Numbered from the stretch's first letter, positions 25,789 through 34,914 are shown. The stretch: 64,000 nt of DNA from Clostridium sp. AT4 (GCF_001517625.2 NZ_LN999828.1:1194303-1258302); one strand, 5' to 3'. Translations and numbers: made by a program. The notes: generated from the sequence alone by a model not told the origin.

Positions 25789-26043
25789 ATGTTAGCAGTA
25801 AAGAGCATGGATGTTAGAGATAATTTCAAATCATTATGCGACAAAGTTTTTCGGGGTGAAACTCTCATTATATCAAGACCGAAAAACGAAAATGTTGTGA
25901 TGTTATCTGAGGCAGAGTATAATGAAATGATGAAAGCGAAGAGAAACGCTGATTATCTTGCAATGATAGATAAATCTATGGCTGAAGCTGAAGCAGGTGG
26001 GTTTGTTGTAAAGACCATTGATGAGCTGGAGGCATACGAATAA
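25789..26043 (+). CDS. Phd/YefM-family antitoxin
   Basis: 84 residues from the ATG at 25789 (GAGGTG 7-12 nt upstream; the frame extends back to a GTG at 25780). The N-terminal fold M-L-A-V-K-S-M-D-V-R-D-N-F-K-S-L-C-D-K-V, then R-P-K-N-E-N-V-V-M-L-S-E-A-E-Y-N-E-M, is the YefM/Phd DNA-binding domain; the acidic C-terminus would cover a YoeB-type toxin. The stop shares one base with the ATG of a truncated toxin gene. Likely represses its own promoter. Confidence 0.88.
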   Translation: MLAVKSMDVRDNFKSLCDKVFRGETLIISRPKNENVVMLSEAEYNEMMKAKRNADYLAMIDKSMAEAEAGGFVVKTIDELEAYE

Positions 26044-26189
26044 TGAATTTGGTATTTACTCCAACTGCATGGCAGCAATACACAGACTGGCAGCTGGAAG
26101 ACAAAAAGATAGTTAAGAGGATCAATGAACTTATTAAGAGCATAGATCGGGATGGACTATCACAAGGACTTGGGAAGTATGAAGATTAG
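26043..26189 (+). pseudogene. YoeB-like toxin, truncated
   Basis: 48 codons: M-N-L-V-F-T-P-T-A-W-Q-Q-Y-T-D-W and K-I-V-K-R-I-N-E-L-I-K-S-I match the first half of YoeB (about 85 residues). After G-L-G-K the frame ends in Tyr-Glu-Asp-stop where the family continues to P-E-P-L-K and the catalytic Glu, Arg, His and terminal Tyr. All mRNA-cleaving residues are therefore missing. It overlaps the antitoxin stop by one base, as in intact yefM-yoeB operons. Confidence 0.82.
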
Positions 26190-26216
26190 CACCGTTTCTG
26201 GTGCTTTTCTTTTTTA
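26189..26216 (+). terminator. Terminator after the toxin remnant
   Basis: GCACC-GTTTCT-GGTGC stem-loop followed by a T-rich run (TTTTCTTTTTT). It begins at the last base of the truncated toxin's TAG. Confidence 0.75.
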
Positions 26217-26266
26217 CGAAAGCTGTCGGAGCTGTCATTTAGATAAGTTTGTAAGCCAACTCACGG

Positions 26267-26295
26267 TTGCCTAAATTCAGTATGTGTTGTATAAT
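26267..26295 (+). promoter_or_regulatory. Promoter of the radical SAM/RNase/Trk operon
   Basis: TTGCCT, 17 nt, TATAAT, ending 57 nt before the start codon. Confidence 0.65.
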
Positions 26296-26352
26296 TATCC
26301 GCAATGAAGATATAAAACATTGCAAATCAAATAAAATCAAAAAGGAAAAAGA

Positions 26353-28227
26353 ATGAGAAAATTAGCATTAAGTGATGAAATTCTGCTATCGATCCAGCAG
26401 CCTGCCCGCTACATCGGCGGAGAGGTAAATATGGTAGTAAAGGATCACTCCAAAGTACGTACCAGGTTCGCCTTCGCCTTCCCGGATGTCTATGACATTG
26501 GCATGTCCCACCTCGGCATCCAGATCCTCTACTCCATGTTCAACAGCAGAGAAGATGTGTGCTGTGAGCGTGTATACAGCCCCTGGGTGGACTTAGATCC
26601 CATTATGAGAGAGAAGAAAATCCCTCTTTTTACCTTAGAATCCCAGAAGCCGGTAAAGGATTTTGACTTTTTGGGCATTACCCTCCAGTATGAGATGTGC
26701 TACACCAATGTGCTTCAGATCCTGGATCTGTCCCAGATCCCCCTTCATGCCTGCGACCGTTGTGAAAATGATCCCATTGTCATCGGCGGCGGCCCCTGTG
26801 CCTACAATCCGGAACCGCTGGCGGACTTTTTCGACCTGTTCTACATCGGAGAGGGCGAGACTGTGTATTTTGACCTTATTGACCGTTATCAGGAAAATAA
26901 GGCGGCAGGCGGCTCCAGAAAGGATTTTCTGGAGATGGCGGCGGAAATTCCCGGCATTTATGTGCCCTCCTTCTATGATCCTGAGTATAATGAGGACGGC
27001 ACCTTAAAAAGCTTTACCCCCAACAACAGCCACGCAAAAGAGAAGATCCGCAAGCAGGTCGTTGCCGATATGGACAGTGTGGGTTATATCGAAAAGCCTC
27101 TGGTTCCCTATATAAAGGTCACTCAGGACCGCGTGGTTCTGGAGATTCAGAGAGGCTGCATCCGGGGCTGCCGTTTCTGCCAGGCCGGAAACGTATACCG
27201 TCCCTTAAGAGAGCACAGCCTGGAATATTTAAAGCATTATGCCTACGATATGCTTAAGAGTACAGGCCATGAGGAAATTTCTTTAAGCTCCTTAAGCTCC
27301 AGCGACTATACCTATCTGGAGGGCCTTGTGAATTTCCTCATTGACGAGTTTAAGGGGAAAGGGGTCAATATTTCCCTGCCTTCCTTACGAATCGACGCCT
27401 TCTCCCTGGATGTCATGAGCAAGGTTCAGGATATCAAAAAGAGCAGCCTTACCTTTGCGCCTGAGGCCGGCTCTCAGCGTCTGCGGGACGTAATCAATAA
27501 GGGACTGACCGAAGAGGTAATCTTAAAGGGCGCTTCCGAAGCCTTCCAGGCCGGATGGAACCGGGTAAAGCTTTACTTTATGCTGGGACAGCCCACAGAG
27601 ACCGTAGAAGATATGGAGGGCATTGCCCTGCTGTCTGAAAAGATCGCAGAAGCCTATTATGACATTCCAAAGGATCAGAGAAACGGAAAAGTCCAGGTAG
27701 TTGCCAGTTCCTCCTTCTTTGTTCCAAAGCCATTTACCCCCTTCCAGTGGGCCAGAATGTGCACGAAAGAGGAGTTTTTAGAGAGGGCCAATATTGTCCG
27801 CGGCAAATTCCGTGAAATGAAAAATTTCAAAAGCTTAAAATACAACTGGCATGAGGCAGAGCTGACCGTTCTTGAGGGCGTCCTTGCCAGAGGCGACCGC
27901 CTGGTAGGCCCTGTGATCGAGGAGGCCTACAAAAACGGTGCCATCTTTGATTCCTGGTCCGAGTTCTTTAAAAATGAGATCTGGATGGATGCATTTAAGA
28001 CCTGCGGCGTGGACATTGATTTTTACACCACCAGAGAGCGCAGCTTGGATGAACTGTTCCCCTGGGATTTTATTGATGCAGGCGTGACAAAGGAATTTTT
28101 AAAGAGAGAATGGCAGCAGGCTTTAAATGGTGAGGTGACGCCCAACTGCCGCCAGAAATGTTCCGGCTGCGGAGCCATGGGCTTTGGCGGCGGCGTATGT
28201 TTTGAAACCAGGGGGAAAAACCAATGA
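26353..28227 (+). CDS. TIGR03960-type B12-binding-domain radical SAM protein
   Basis: 624 residues. The N-terminal 200 or so residues resemble a B12-binding-like fold without the cobalamin His motif (F-A-F-P-D-V-Y-D-I-G-M-S-H). The radical SAM cluster motif is Cys-x3-Cys-x2-Cys in R-G-C-I-R-G-C-R-F-C near residues 265-274. A Cys-rich C-terminus (N-C-R-Q-K-C-S-G-C-G-A) may hold another cluster. The next gene encodes the TIGR03936 partner, overlapping by 4 nt; the two are fused in some bacteria. Function unknown, often proposed in RNA modification because of its link to rng, rplU and rpmA. Confidence 0.9.
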   Translation: MRKLALSDEILLSIQQPARYIGGEVNMVVKDHSKVRTRFAFAFPDVYDIGMSHLGIQILYSMFNSREDVCCERVYSPWVDLDPIMREKKIPLFTLESQKPVKDFDFLGITLQYEMCYTNVLQILDLSQIPLHACDRCENDPIVIGGGPCAYNPEPLADFFDLFYIGEGETVYFDLIDRYQENKAAGGSRKDFLEMAAEIPGIYVPSFYDPEYNEDGTLKSFTPNNSHAKEKIRKQVVADMDSVGYIEKPLVPYIKVTQDRVVLEIQRGCIRGCRFCQAGNVYRPLREHSLEYLKHYAYDMLKSTGHEEISLSSLSSSDYTYLEGLVNFLIDEFKGKGVNISLPSLRIDAFSLDVMSKVQDIKKSSLTFAPEAGSQRLRDVINKGLTEEVILKGASEAFQAGWNRVKLYFMLGQPTETVEDMEGIALLSEKIAEAYYDIPKDQRNGKVQVVASSSFFVPKPFTPFQWARMCTKEEFLERANIVRGKFREMKNFKSLKYNWHEAELTVLEGVLARGDRLVGPVIEEAYKNGAIFDSWSEFFKNEIWMDAFKTCGVDIDFYTTRERSLDELFPWDFIDAGVTKEFLKREWQQALNGEVTPNCRQKCSGCGAMGFGGGVCFETRGKNQ

Positions 28228-28973
28228 AAATCCGTATTAAGTTCAGAAAAACAGGTATTATGAAATTCATCGGCCACCTGGATGTGATGCGCTATTTCCA
28301 GAAGGCCATCCGAAGAGCCGATGTGGAGATCTGCTACAGCGGGGGGTTCAGCCCTCATCAGATCATGTCCTTTGCAGCGCCTTTAGGCGTGGGAATCACC
28401 AGCAACGGCGAATATGTGGATATTGAAGTACACTCCACCGGCACCACGGCTGAGATGTTAGAGCGTTTAAATGCCGTTATGGCCGAGGGCTTTGAGATCG
28501 CAGAGTACAAGCTTCTTCCTGATACCGCTGCCAACGCCATGTCAAGTGTGGCTGCCGCAGATTACACCTTAACCTTCCGTCCCGGCTATGAGCCGGAGGA
28601 GGAAAGCGCAGAAGAGTGGTTTAAAAAGCTTACTGCTTTTTTTGACCAGCCTCAGGTTATGGTTCTTAAAAAGACGAAAAAAGGCGAAAAGGAAATGGAC
28701 CTTAAGCCTCTTATCTATGACCTTGGCGTGATTGCCGGAAATGATGCAGCACAGTCACAGCTCTTTATGAAGATTTCCACCGGAAGCGCATCCAATATTA
28801 AGCCGGAGCTTCTGTTGGATGCTTATTATGAAGCACTGGGCAAGGAACGTTCTCCCTTTGCCTTTATGGTTCAGAGAGAGGAAGTATACGCAGATCAGGC
28901 ATCAGAGCATGAGAGAGAGCAGGGAATTCATTCTTTTATTCCTCTTGGAGCTTTGGGACAGGACATTGAGTGA
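28224..28973 (+). CDS. TIGR03936/DUF2344 radical SAM-associated protein
   Basis: 249 residues. Starts M-K-I-R-I-K-F-R-K-T-G-I-M-K-F-I-G-H-L-D, and holds Y-S-G-G-F-S-P-H-Q-I-M-S-F-A-A-P-L-G-V-G near 33-53, the hallmarks of the DUF2344 family. It is the obligate neighbour of the TIGR03960 radical SAM protein and overlaps it by 4 nt and the RNase gene by 3 nt. Biochemical role unknown. Confidence 0.9.
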   Translation: MKIRIKFRKTGIMKFIGHLDVMRYFQKAIRRADVEICYSGGFSPHQIMSFAAPLGVGITSNGEYVDIEVHSTGTTAEMLERLNAVMAEGFEIAEYKLLPDTAANAMSSVAAADYTLTFRPGYEPEEESAEEWFKKLTAFFDQPQVMVLKKTKKGEKEMDLKPLIYDLGVIAGNDAAQSQLFMKISTGSASNIKPELLLDAYYEALGKERSPFAFMVQREEVYADQASEHEREQGIHSFIPLGALGQDIE

Positions 28974-30184
28974 TGGAAAAACGGATCATTACATGGCTTA
29001 GGGGCAGGATCTGTACTGCTTTTATCCAGGACGGCTCTTTGGTGGAGTTGACTCTGGAGGACGAGGATTGCTCTGTTTTAAACCGTATTTATGTGGGACG
29101 GGTACAGAAGGTAGTACCGGGCATCAACGCGGCATTTATCGACACGGGAGACGGTGTAGGCTATTACAGTCTTACAGAAAACCGCAGCCATCTGTTTACC
29201 GACAGGAACCGGAAAGAGGGGCCTTTGCGCCAGGGAGATGAAATCCTGGTGCAGATCAGCCGGGAGGGCGTAAAGACAAAGGCTCCGGTGCTGACAGCAA
29301 ACCTGTCCCTTCCCGGCCGTCTCTGTGTGGTTACCGCAGGCAGAACAGGCATTGGCTTTTCCAATAAGATCAGCGACAGCCTGTTTAAAAAGGAAGCAAA
29401 GGCCTGTCTGGAGGAAGCTCCCTTAAGTGGGTTTGGCGTGATCGTACGGACGAATGCCTACCAGGCCGGCATGGATGCTCTTATAAAAGAATGTATCCTT
29501 TTAAAAGAACGTCTGGAAGCTTTAATAAAAGACGCGGCCTGCAGAGTGAGTGGTTCCTGCCTGTACCAGCCTCTGCCGTCCTATATTACAGGGGTGCGGG
29601 ATGCCTATGAAGGCCGGCTTTCTTCTATTGTAACCGATGACAGGGGGCTGTATGACCAGCTTAAGGCCTATCTGAAGGAAGAGCAGCCTGAGGATCTGGA
29701 AAAGCTTGAATTTTATGACGACAGCCTTCTGCCTTTATATAAGCTTTACAGCCTGGAAACTGTACTGGATCGTGCTCTTGGAAAACGTGTCTGGCTTAAA
29801 TCCGGCGGCTATCTGGTTATTGAGCCTACAGAGGCTATGACGGTGATCGATGTAAACACTGGAAAGTATGAAGGCAGAAAGAAAATGGCCGACACCATCC
29901 GGAAAATCAATAACGAGGCGGCTTTTACCATTGCAGCCCAGCTGCGTTTAAGGAATCTTTCAGGCATCATTATGGTAGATTTTATTGATATGGAGCAGGA
30001 GGAGGACAAAAAGGCCCTTTTAGACTGCTTAAAACAGGCTGTGTCAACGGATCCGGTCCGTACGGTGGTTGTGGATATGACGCCTCTGGGGCTGGTGGAA
30101 CTGACAAGAAAAAAGGTAAGAAAACCGCTTTATGAACAGGCGGGACAAACCTATGACGGGATGCGGGGGGATAAAAACCTATGA
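28973..30184 (+). CDS. rng: Ribonuclease E/G family protein
   Basis: 403 residues from the ATG at 28973, which overlaps the preceding stop (a GTG lies in frame at 28970). N-terminal S1-like RNA-binding region (R-I-Y-V-G-R-V-Q-K-V-V-P-G-I-N-A-A-F-I-D) and the catalytic half with the Mg-binding Asp pair in V-I-D-V-N-T-G and I-I-M-V-D-F-I-D-M near 286-345. The chain ends shortly after T-R-K-K-V-R-K-P-L, without the Cys-x-x-Cys zinc link that follows there in most RNase E/G proteins. It probably works in mRNA or rRNA processing. Confidence 0.9.
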   Translation: MEKRIITWLRGRICTAFIQDGSLVELTLEDEDCSVLNRIYVGRVQKVVPGINAAFIDTGDGVGYYSLTENRSHLFTDRNRKEGPLRQGDEILVQISREGVKTKAPVLTANLSLPGRLCVVTAGRTGIGFSNKISDSLFKKEAKACLEEAPLSGFGVIVRTNAYQAGMDALIKECILLKERLEALIKDAACRVSGSCLYQPLPSYITGVRDAYEGRLSSIVTDDRGLYDQLKAYLKEEQPEDLEKLEFYDDSLLPLYKLYSLETVLDRALGKRVWLKSGGYLVIEPTEAMTVIDVNTGKYEGRKKMADTIRKINNEAAFTIAAQLRLRNLSGIIMVDFIDMEQEEDKKALLDCLKQAVSTDPVRTVVVDMTPLGLVELTRKKVRKPLYEQAGQTYDGMRGDKNL

Positions 30185-31539
30185 AGATCATAATTGTTGG
30201 CTGCGGTAAGGTGGGAACCACCCTGGCTGAACAGCTGAACAGAGAAAATCATGATATCACACTCATTGATACGAATGAGGAAGCCATACAAAATATTTCC
30301 AACAGCGCGGATGTAATGGGCGTGACGGGAAATGGTGCAGTTTATCAGGTACAGATGGAGGCAGGGATCCAGGATGCAGATCTTCTGATCGCTACCACAA
30401 ATTCAGATGAATTAAATATGCTCTGCTGTCTGATCGCAAAAAAGGCCGGAAACTGCCACACCATCGCCCGTATCCGAAATCCGGAATATTCATCCGAGAT
30501 CCGTTATATCAGAGAAGAGCTGAATCTGTCTCTGGCTATCAATCCGGAGCTGGCAGCCGCCAGAGAAATCGCCCGCCTTCTTCGTTTCCCCTCTGCAATT
30601 AAGATCGAGCCTTTTGCAAAGGGGCGGATCGAGCTTTTAAAGTTCCTGATCCCGGAGCATTCTCTTCTGAATGATATGCGGGTCATGGACGTTGTAAACC
30701 GTCTAAAAAGCAATGTTCTGATCTGTGTGGTGGAGCGCGGAAATGACGTTGTGATACCGGACGGTAATTTTGTGATGAAAAAGGGAGATAAAATTTCCTT
30801 TATTGCCTCTCATCAGGAAAGTGCGGATTTCTTTAAAAAAGCGGGAGTTGACAATAATATTGTCAAAAGCGCAATGTTTGTGGGCGGCGGAAAGCTGACC
30901 CATTATCTGTGCAGGCTGCTGGAGGACACAAAAATCAAGATTAAAATCATCGAAAGAGACGAAGAGAGGTGCCGCCAGTTAAGCGAACTTCTTCCCAAAG
31001 CTATGATCATCCACGGCGACGGTACGGATGAACAGCTCCTTTTGGAGGAAGGGATCCGACAGACAGAGGCGTTTGCCAGTCTTACCGGCTTTGATGAGGA
31101 AAATATCATGCTGTCCCTCTATGCCTCCAGCCAGTCGAAAGCAAAACTTATCACAAAAGTCAATAAGATTGCTTTTGAAAATGTTATTAATTCTTTAAAT
31201 CTCGGAAGTCTGATCCAGCCCAAGATGCTCACTGCTGAGATTATCCTCCAGTATGTCCGTGCTATGCAGAATTCCATGGGAAGCAGCAATATTGAGACTC
31301 TTTATAAAATTGCCGCAGATAAAGCGGAGGCGCTGGAATTTCGCGTAAAGGAGGGATCGCCGATTCTTGGCATTCCTTTGGAAAAACTGAAGCTGATCGA
31401 TAATCTTTTAGTGGCCTGCATCAACCGGGGCGGAACGATCATCACTCCACGAGGCAAAGATACGGTTGAAGCTGGAGATACGGTTATTGTCGTTACGACT
31501 CATACAGGCTTAAACGATCTTACAGATATTTTAAGGTAA
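30181..31539 (+). CDS. trkA: Trk potassium uptake regulatory protein TrkA
   Basis: 452 residues, the usual two-copy RCK layout: first RCK-N G-C-G-K-V-G-T-T-L near 7-15 with Asp at the end of strand 2 (L-I-D-T), RCK-C near 140-220, second RCK-N from about 227 (V-G-G-G-K-L-T-H-Y-L) and RCK-C to the end. Binds NAD(H)/ATP and gates TrkH on the inner face of the membrane. ATG overlaps the RNase stop by 4 nt; trkH follows after 13 nt. Confidence 0.95.
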   Translation: MKIIIVGCGKVGTTLAEQLNRENHDITLIDTNEEAIQNISNSADVMGVTGNGAVYQVQMEAGIQDADLLIATTNSDELNMLCCLIAKKAGNCHTIARIRNPEYSSEIRYIREELNLSLAINPELAAAREIARLLRFPSAIKIEPFAKGRIELLKFLIPEHSLLNDMRVMDVVNRLKSNVLICVVERGNDVVIPDGNFVMKKGDKISFIASHQESADFFKKAGVDNNIVKSAMFVGGGKLTHYLCRLLEDTKIKIKIIERDEERCRQLSELLPKAMIIHGDGTDEQLLLEEGIRQTEAFASLTGFDEENIMLSLYASSQSKAKLITKVNKIAFENVINSLNLGSLIQPKMLTAEIILQYVRAMQNSMGSSNIETLYKIAADKAEALEFRVKEGSPILGIPLEKLKLIDNLLVACINRGGTIITPRGKDTVEAGDTVIVVTTHTGLNDLTDILR

Positions 31540-31552
31540 AGGCGGGAGAGAG

Positions 31553-32992
31553 ATGAATCGAAGTATTATTATCTATATGCTTGGCTGGATTATGAACATT
31601 GAAGCCGTCTTGCTGTTTCTGCCTATTATTACGGCAGCCGTTTACCGGGAATCCGTAATCACCTTCTATCTGGCTGTTTCCTGCATCTGCGGAGTTTTGG
31701 GCTTTTTGTGTACCAGGAAAAAGCCCAAAGTAAAAATGTTTTTTGCAAAAGAAGGCTTTGTACTGGTGTCCTTAGGCTGGATCGTACTCAGCTTTTTTGG
31801 CTGTATGCCCTTTTGGCTCAGCGGCGAAATTCCTCATTTTATTGATGCGCTGTTTGAAATTGTTTCCGGTTTTACAACTACCGGAGCCAGTATTGTGCCA
31901 AAGGTAGAAGAGCTTTCCAAGGCTACTTTGATGTGGCGCAGCTTTTCCCACTGGATCGGCGGTATGGGGATTTTAGTCTTTATCCTTTCCATCCTGCCCA
32001 TGACCGGGGATTACAATATGCATATCATGCGTGCAGAAAGCCCCGGTCCTTCTGTAGGAAAGCTGGTGCCAAAAATCCGCATTACAGCAAAGCTTCTGTA
32101 CCAGATCTACTTTTTTATGACCATTGCTACCATGGGCTTTCTGCTCATTGGCGGAATGCCTGTATTTGATACCATCTGCATGAGTCTCGGTGCAGCAGGA
32201 ACCGGCGGTTTTGCCTGCAGAAACAGCGGCCAGGCAGATTATACCTTGTATCAGCAGGCCGTTTTAAGTATCGCAATGATCCTTTTTGGCGTGAATTTTA
32301 ATGTTTATTACCTGCTTTTGATCAAAAAACCCAAGGATGCCTTCCGCTGTGAAGAAATGCGCGGCTATCTGGCCGTCATTCTGGGAGCAGTAATCCTGAT
32401 TACTCTGAATGTACGCCACCTGTTTCCATCCCTGTTTCTGGCAGTTCACCATGTTCTGTTCCAGGTAGCATCTATTATCACAACTACAGGCTATGCGACA
32501 GTGGATTTTAACCAGTGGCCGGAATTTTCCAAATGCATCGTTCTGCTTTTGATGTTTATCGGCGCCTGTGCAGGAAGCACCGGAGGCGGCATCAAGGTAT
32601 CACGCATTATGATGGCCTTCAAGGAGGCCAAAAAGGAAATGGCAGCAGTGATCCATCCCCGCAGCGTCAAGGTGATTAAATACGAGGGAAAAGTGCTGGG
32701 ACACCCCATCCTGCGTTCGCTGAATGCATATCTGATTCTTTATGCCCTGATTTTTGCAGTGTCTGTGCTGCTGGTCAGTCTGGATAACTTTGATTTTGCC
32801 ACAAGTTTTTCTGCGGTGGCTGCAAACTTTAACAACATTGGGCCCGGTTTATCGACCGTCGGACCAAGCTCTAATTTTTCCATGCTGTCTGATTTATCAA
32901 AGCTGGTATTGATCTTTGATATGCTGGCCGGACGGCTGGAGCTTTTCCCGATCTTGGTGCTGTTTTCGCCAGGAACGTGGAAGAAAGGATAA
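31553..32992 (+). CDS. trkH: Trk potassium transporter membrane subunit TrkH
   Basis: 479 residues with about 10 membrane segments in four pore-loop repeats. Selectivity-filter-like loops are seen at F-T-T-T-G-A-S, A-A-G-T-G-G-F-A, I-T-T-T-G-Y-A-T and N-N-I-G-P-G. Forms the K+ channel part of the Trk system with TrkA. It ends the operon, 8 nt before a terminator. Confidence 0.95.
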   Translation: MNRSIIIYMLGWIMNIEAVLLFLPIITAAVYRESVITFYLAVSCICGVLGFLCTRKKPKVKMFFAKEGFVLVSLGWIVLSFFGCMPFWLSGEIPHFIDALFEIVSGFTTTGASIVPKVEELSKATLMWRSFSHWIGGMGILVFILSILPMTGDYNMHIMRAESPGPSVGKLVPKIRITAKLLYQIYFFMTIATMGFLLIGGMPVFDTICMSLGAAGTGGFACRNSGQADYTLYQQAVLSIAMILFGVNFNVYYLLLIKKPKDAFRCEEMRGYLAVILGAVILITLNVRHLFPSLFLAVHHVLFQVASIITTTGYATVDFNQWPEFSKCIVLLLMFIGACAGSTGGGIKVSRIMMAFKEAKKEMAAVIHPRSVKVIKYEGKVLGHPILRSLNAYLILYALIFAVSVLLVSLDNFDFATSFSAVAANFNNIGPGLSTVGPSSNFSMLSDLSKLVLIFDMLAGRLELFPILVLFSPGTWKKG

Positions 32993-32999
32993 CTGAAAG

Positions 33000-33045
33000 A
33001 CAGCGTCTGTTCTCAGAAATGTGAAGGGAGCAGGCGCTGTTTTTA
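33000..33045 (+). terminator. Terminator after trkH
   Basis: ACAGCGTCTGTTCTC pairs with GGAGCAGGCGCTGT, followed by T5. Confidence 0.75.
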
Positions 33046-33108
33046 TGTTATCCTTCTTTTATCGCAAAACATCGTAAAACAACGCCATCCTTGGATTTTC
33101 ATATTTTC

Positions 33109-33137
33109 TTGACGTAGTGCCCCTTGTCCGTTATAAT
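33109..33137 (+). promoter_or_regulatory. Promoter of the ECF S-component operon
   Basis: TTGACG, 17 nt, TATAAT. Start expected near 33144, leaving a 150-nt leader. Confidence 0.75.
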
Positions 33138-33143
33138 AAATAA

Positions 33144-33297
33144 AGTAGCTGGCACAAGCCAGCGTTCCCGGCTGAAGCCGTTCCCGCAAAAGCGGAATAT
33201 TTAAAAATAAACATGCGTAATTGATACCAGGAAGGTACAAAAATCCGACAGGATAGGTACATTTCTGGTATTTTTTGTGCAAAAAGGAGAGTAAGGT
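33144..33297 (+). promoter_or_regulatory. Structured leader with attenuator, possible riboswitch
   Basis: The leader begins with three short hairpins: GCTGGC-ACAA-GCCAGC, CGGC-TGAA-GCCG and TTCC(C)GC-AAAA-GCGGAA. Later ATACCAGGAA pairs with TTTCTGGTAT around inner pairs (ATCC-GACA-GGAT), directly followed by T6: an intrinsic terminator placed before the gene. Such a layout fits a ligand-controlled attenuator. I could not match it to a named riboswitch class. Confidence 0.55.
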
Positions 33298-33828
33298 ATG
33301 ACAGAACGATTTTCAACAAAAAACATGGTAACAGCAGCTGTATTTTTGGCCCTTGGCATGGTGCTTCCCTTCTTCACCGGTCAGATTCCAACTATTGGAA
33401 GTATGCTTCTTCCCATGCACATTCCGGTTTTGATCTGCGGCTATGTCTGCGGCTGGCAGTGGGGGCTTTTAGTCGGCCTGATTGTTCCCATTCTGCGCAG
33501 CATGACTCTTGGAATGCCTCCTATGATGCCCGTAGCAGCTGCTATGGCATTTGAACTTGCAGCTTACGGAGCTTCTACAGGGCTTCTCTATGAAAAACTG
33601 GAGAAAAATACCATTTCCATTTATATCAGTCTGATCGGTGCCATGATTTTCGGGCGTATCGTATGGGGACTTGTAAGCATGGTCCTTTATGGAATTATGG
33701 GAAATGCCTTTTCTGTGCAGATTTTTTTAAGCGGAGCCCTTTTAAAGGCAGTCCCGGGAATTATCTTGCAGCTTGTCCTGATTCCTGTTATTATTATAAC
33801 ATTGAGAAAAGCAAAGGTAATCGAATAA
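33298..33828 (+). CDS. ECF transporter S component
   Basis: 176 residues with about six membrane segments. The sequence (T-A-A-V-F-L-A-L-G-M-V-L-P-F-F, then M-L-L-P-M-H-I-P-V-L-I-C-G-Y-V-C-G and P-I-L-R-S-M-T-L-G-M-P-P) is that of a vitamin-type ECF substrate-binding membrane subunit, which would use shared EcfA/A'/T modules encoded elsewhere. The substrate is unknown; pantothenate-like or another vitamin is possible. AAGGAGAG precedes the ATG. It is followed 3 nt later by a P-loop kinase, which could trap the imported compound by phosphorylation. Confidence 0.88.
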   Translation: MTERFSTKNMVTAAVFLALGMVLPFFTGQIPTIGSMLLPMHIPVLICGYVCGWQWGLLVGLIVPILRSMTLGMPPMMPVAAAMAFELAAYGASTGLLYEKLEKNTISIYISLIGAMIFGRIVWGLVSMVLYGIMGNAFSVQIFLSGALLKAVPGIILQLVLIPVIIITLRKAKVIE

Positions 33829-33831
33829 AAT

Positions 33832-34914
33832 ATGAAAGAAATACTGCTTGCGCATTTAAAACAATATCCCCAGATGCAGCTCCAGGATGTGGTAAAGCTG
33901 CTGTATCAGAGCGAATTTGGCGGCGGCCATATGATCACCAGTCCTGAAAAAAGCCTGGATCGTCTGAAAGAAGAGTACAAAAGCTTTAAGTGGGAGTATT
34001 CTCCCATTATATGCGAACCAATCGGGGGAGAAATGTACCGGATTTATCTGTCTGCTCTGGAGGACGGACTGTCCGAAGAAACTTTAAACCGGATGTTTAC
34101 AGAAACTGCAGCCAGAGCATCCGGAACAAGGGAAGGCTTTGAGGAGAAACTAAGGTGTCTGCTCCAGTGCTGCCGGTCGGGAGAGCTTCCGTTCACTTTG
34201 GCTCAGGCAGAAGCATTTCTGGATACATACCGCAGCCAGGGATATCCCGCCGTCCGTCACAGTAGCTGTTACCGCAGTGCCTATCATCCGGCCTATCGGA
34301 TCGTTTCCGCCAGCTATGCACGCTATTATGAAGCTTTCGTAAGGATTGACAGGGCTTTGAGAGAGAGGATGCAGGTACAGATTGCCATTGACGGGATGTG
34401 CGCTGCAGGGAAGAGTACCATGGGGCGGATTCTTCAAAGTATTTACTCCTGCCGGCTGTTCCATATGGATGACTTTTTTTTACAGCCTTATCAGCGCACC
34501 GCCGACCGGCTGTCCCAGATCGGCGGGAATGTAGATTATGAACGTTTTAAAAAAGAGATTTTAGATCACTTAAATGACAGAGAGGGACTGGAATATCAAA
34601 TCTACAGCTGTAAGGCTCAGAGGTTGGACTGCCGAATACAAACGGACTGGACTCCCTTAAGCATCATTGAAGGCTCCTACAGCCAGCACCCCTTCTTTGG
34701 AGACATCTGGGATCTGAGGTTTTTCTGTGAAATTGATCCCGCAGAGCAGTTAAACAGAATCCGGATCAGAAACGGCGAGGCAATGTGCAAACGTTTTAAG
34801 CAGGAATGGATCCCGAAAGAAAACGCATATTTTGATACGTTCGGCATCCGTGAAAAAAGTATCTGCCTGACGGACGGAAAAACAAAAAATTCTAAAAACA
34901 TATTGACAGATTAA
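33832..34914 (+). CDS. Uridine-kinase-like P-loop kinase with N-terminal extension
   Basis: 360 residues. Residues 1-175 are a helical domain of unknown function (F-G-G-G-H-M-I near 25). Residues 180-350 form a uridine kinase/pantothenate-kinase-like P-loop fold: Walker A G-M-C-A-A-G-K-S-T near 187-195, a D-D-F-F-L substrate Asp segment near 212, and an I-E-G-S-Y segment near 283. Lies 3 nt after the ECF S-component gene, and the two share the attenuated leader, so the kinase likely acts on the imported vitamin or nucleoside. The specific substrate cannot be assigned. Confidence 0.8.
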   Translation: MKEILLAHLKQYPQMQLQDVVKLLYQSEFGGGHMITSPEKSLDRLKEEYKSFKWEYSPIICEPIGGEMYRIYLSALEDGLSEETLNRMFTETAARASGTREGFEEKLRCLLQCCRSGELPFTLAQAEAFLDTYRSQGYPAVRHSSCYRSAYHPAYRIVSASYARYYEAFVRIDRALRERMQVQIAIDGMCAAGKSTMGRILQSIYSCRLFHMDDFFLQPYQRTADRLSQIGGNVDYERFKKEILDHLNDREGLEYQIYSCKAQRLDCRIQTDWTPLSIIEGSYSQHPFFGDIWDLRFFCEIDPAEQLNRIRIRNGEAMCKRFKQEWIPKENAYFDTFGIREKSICLTDGKTKNSKNILTD

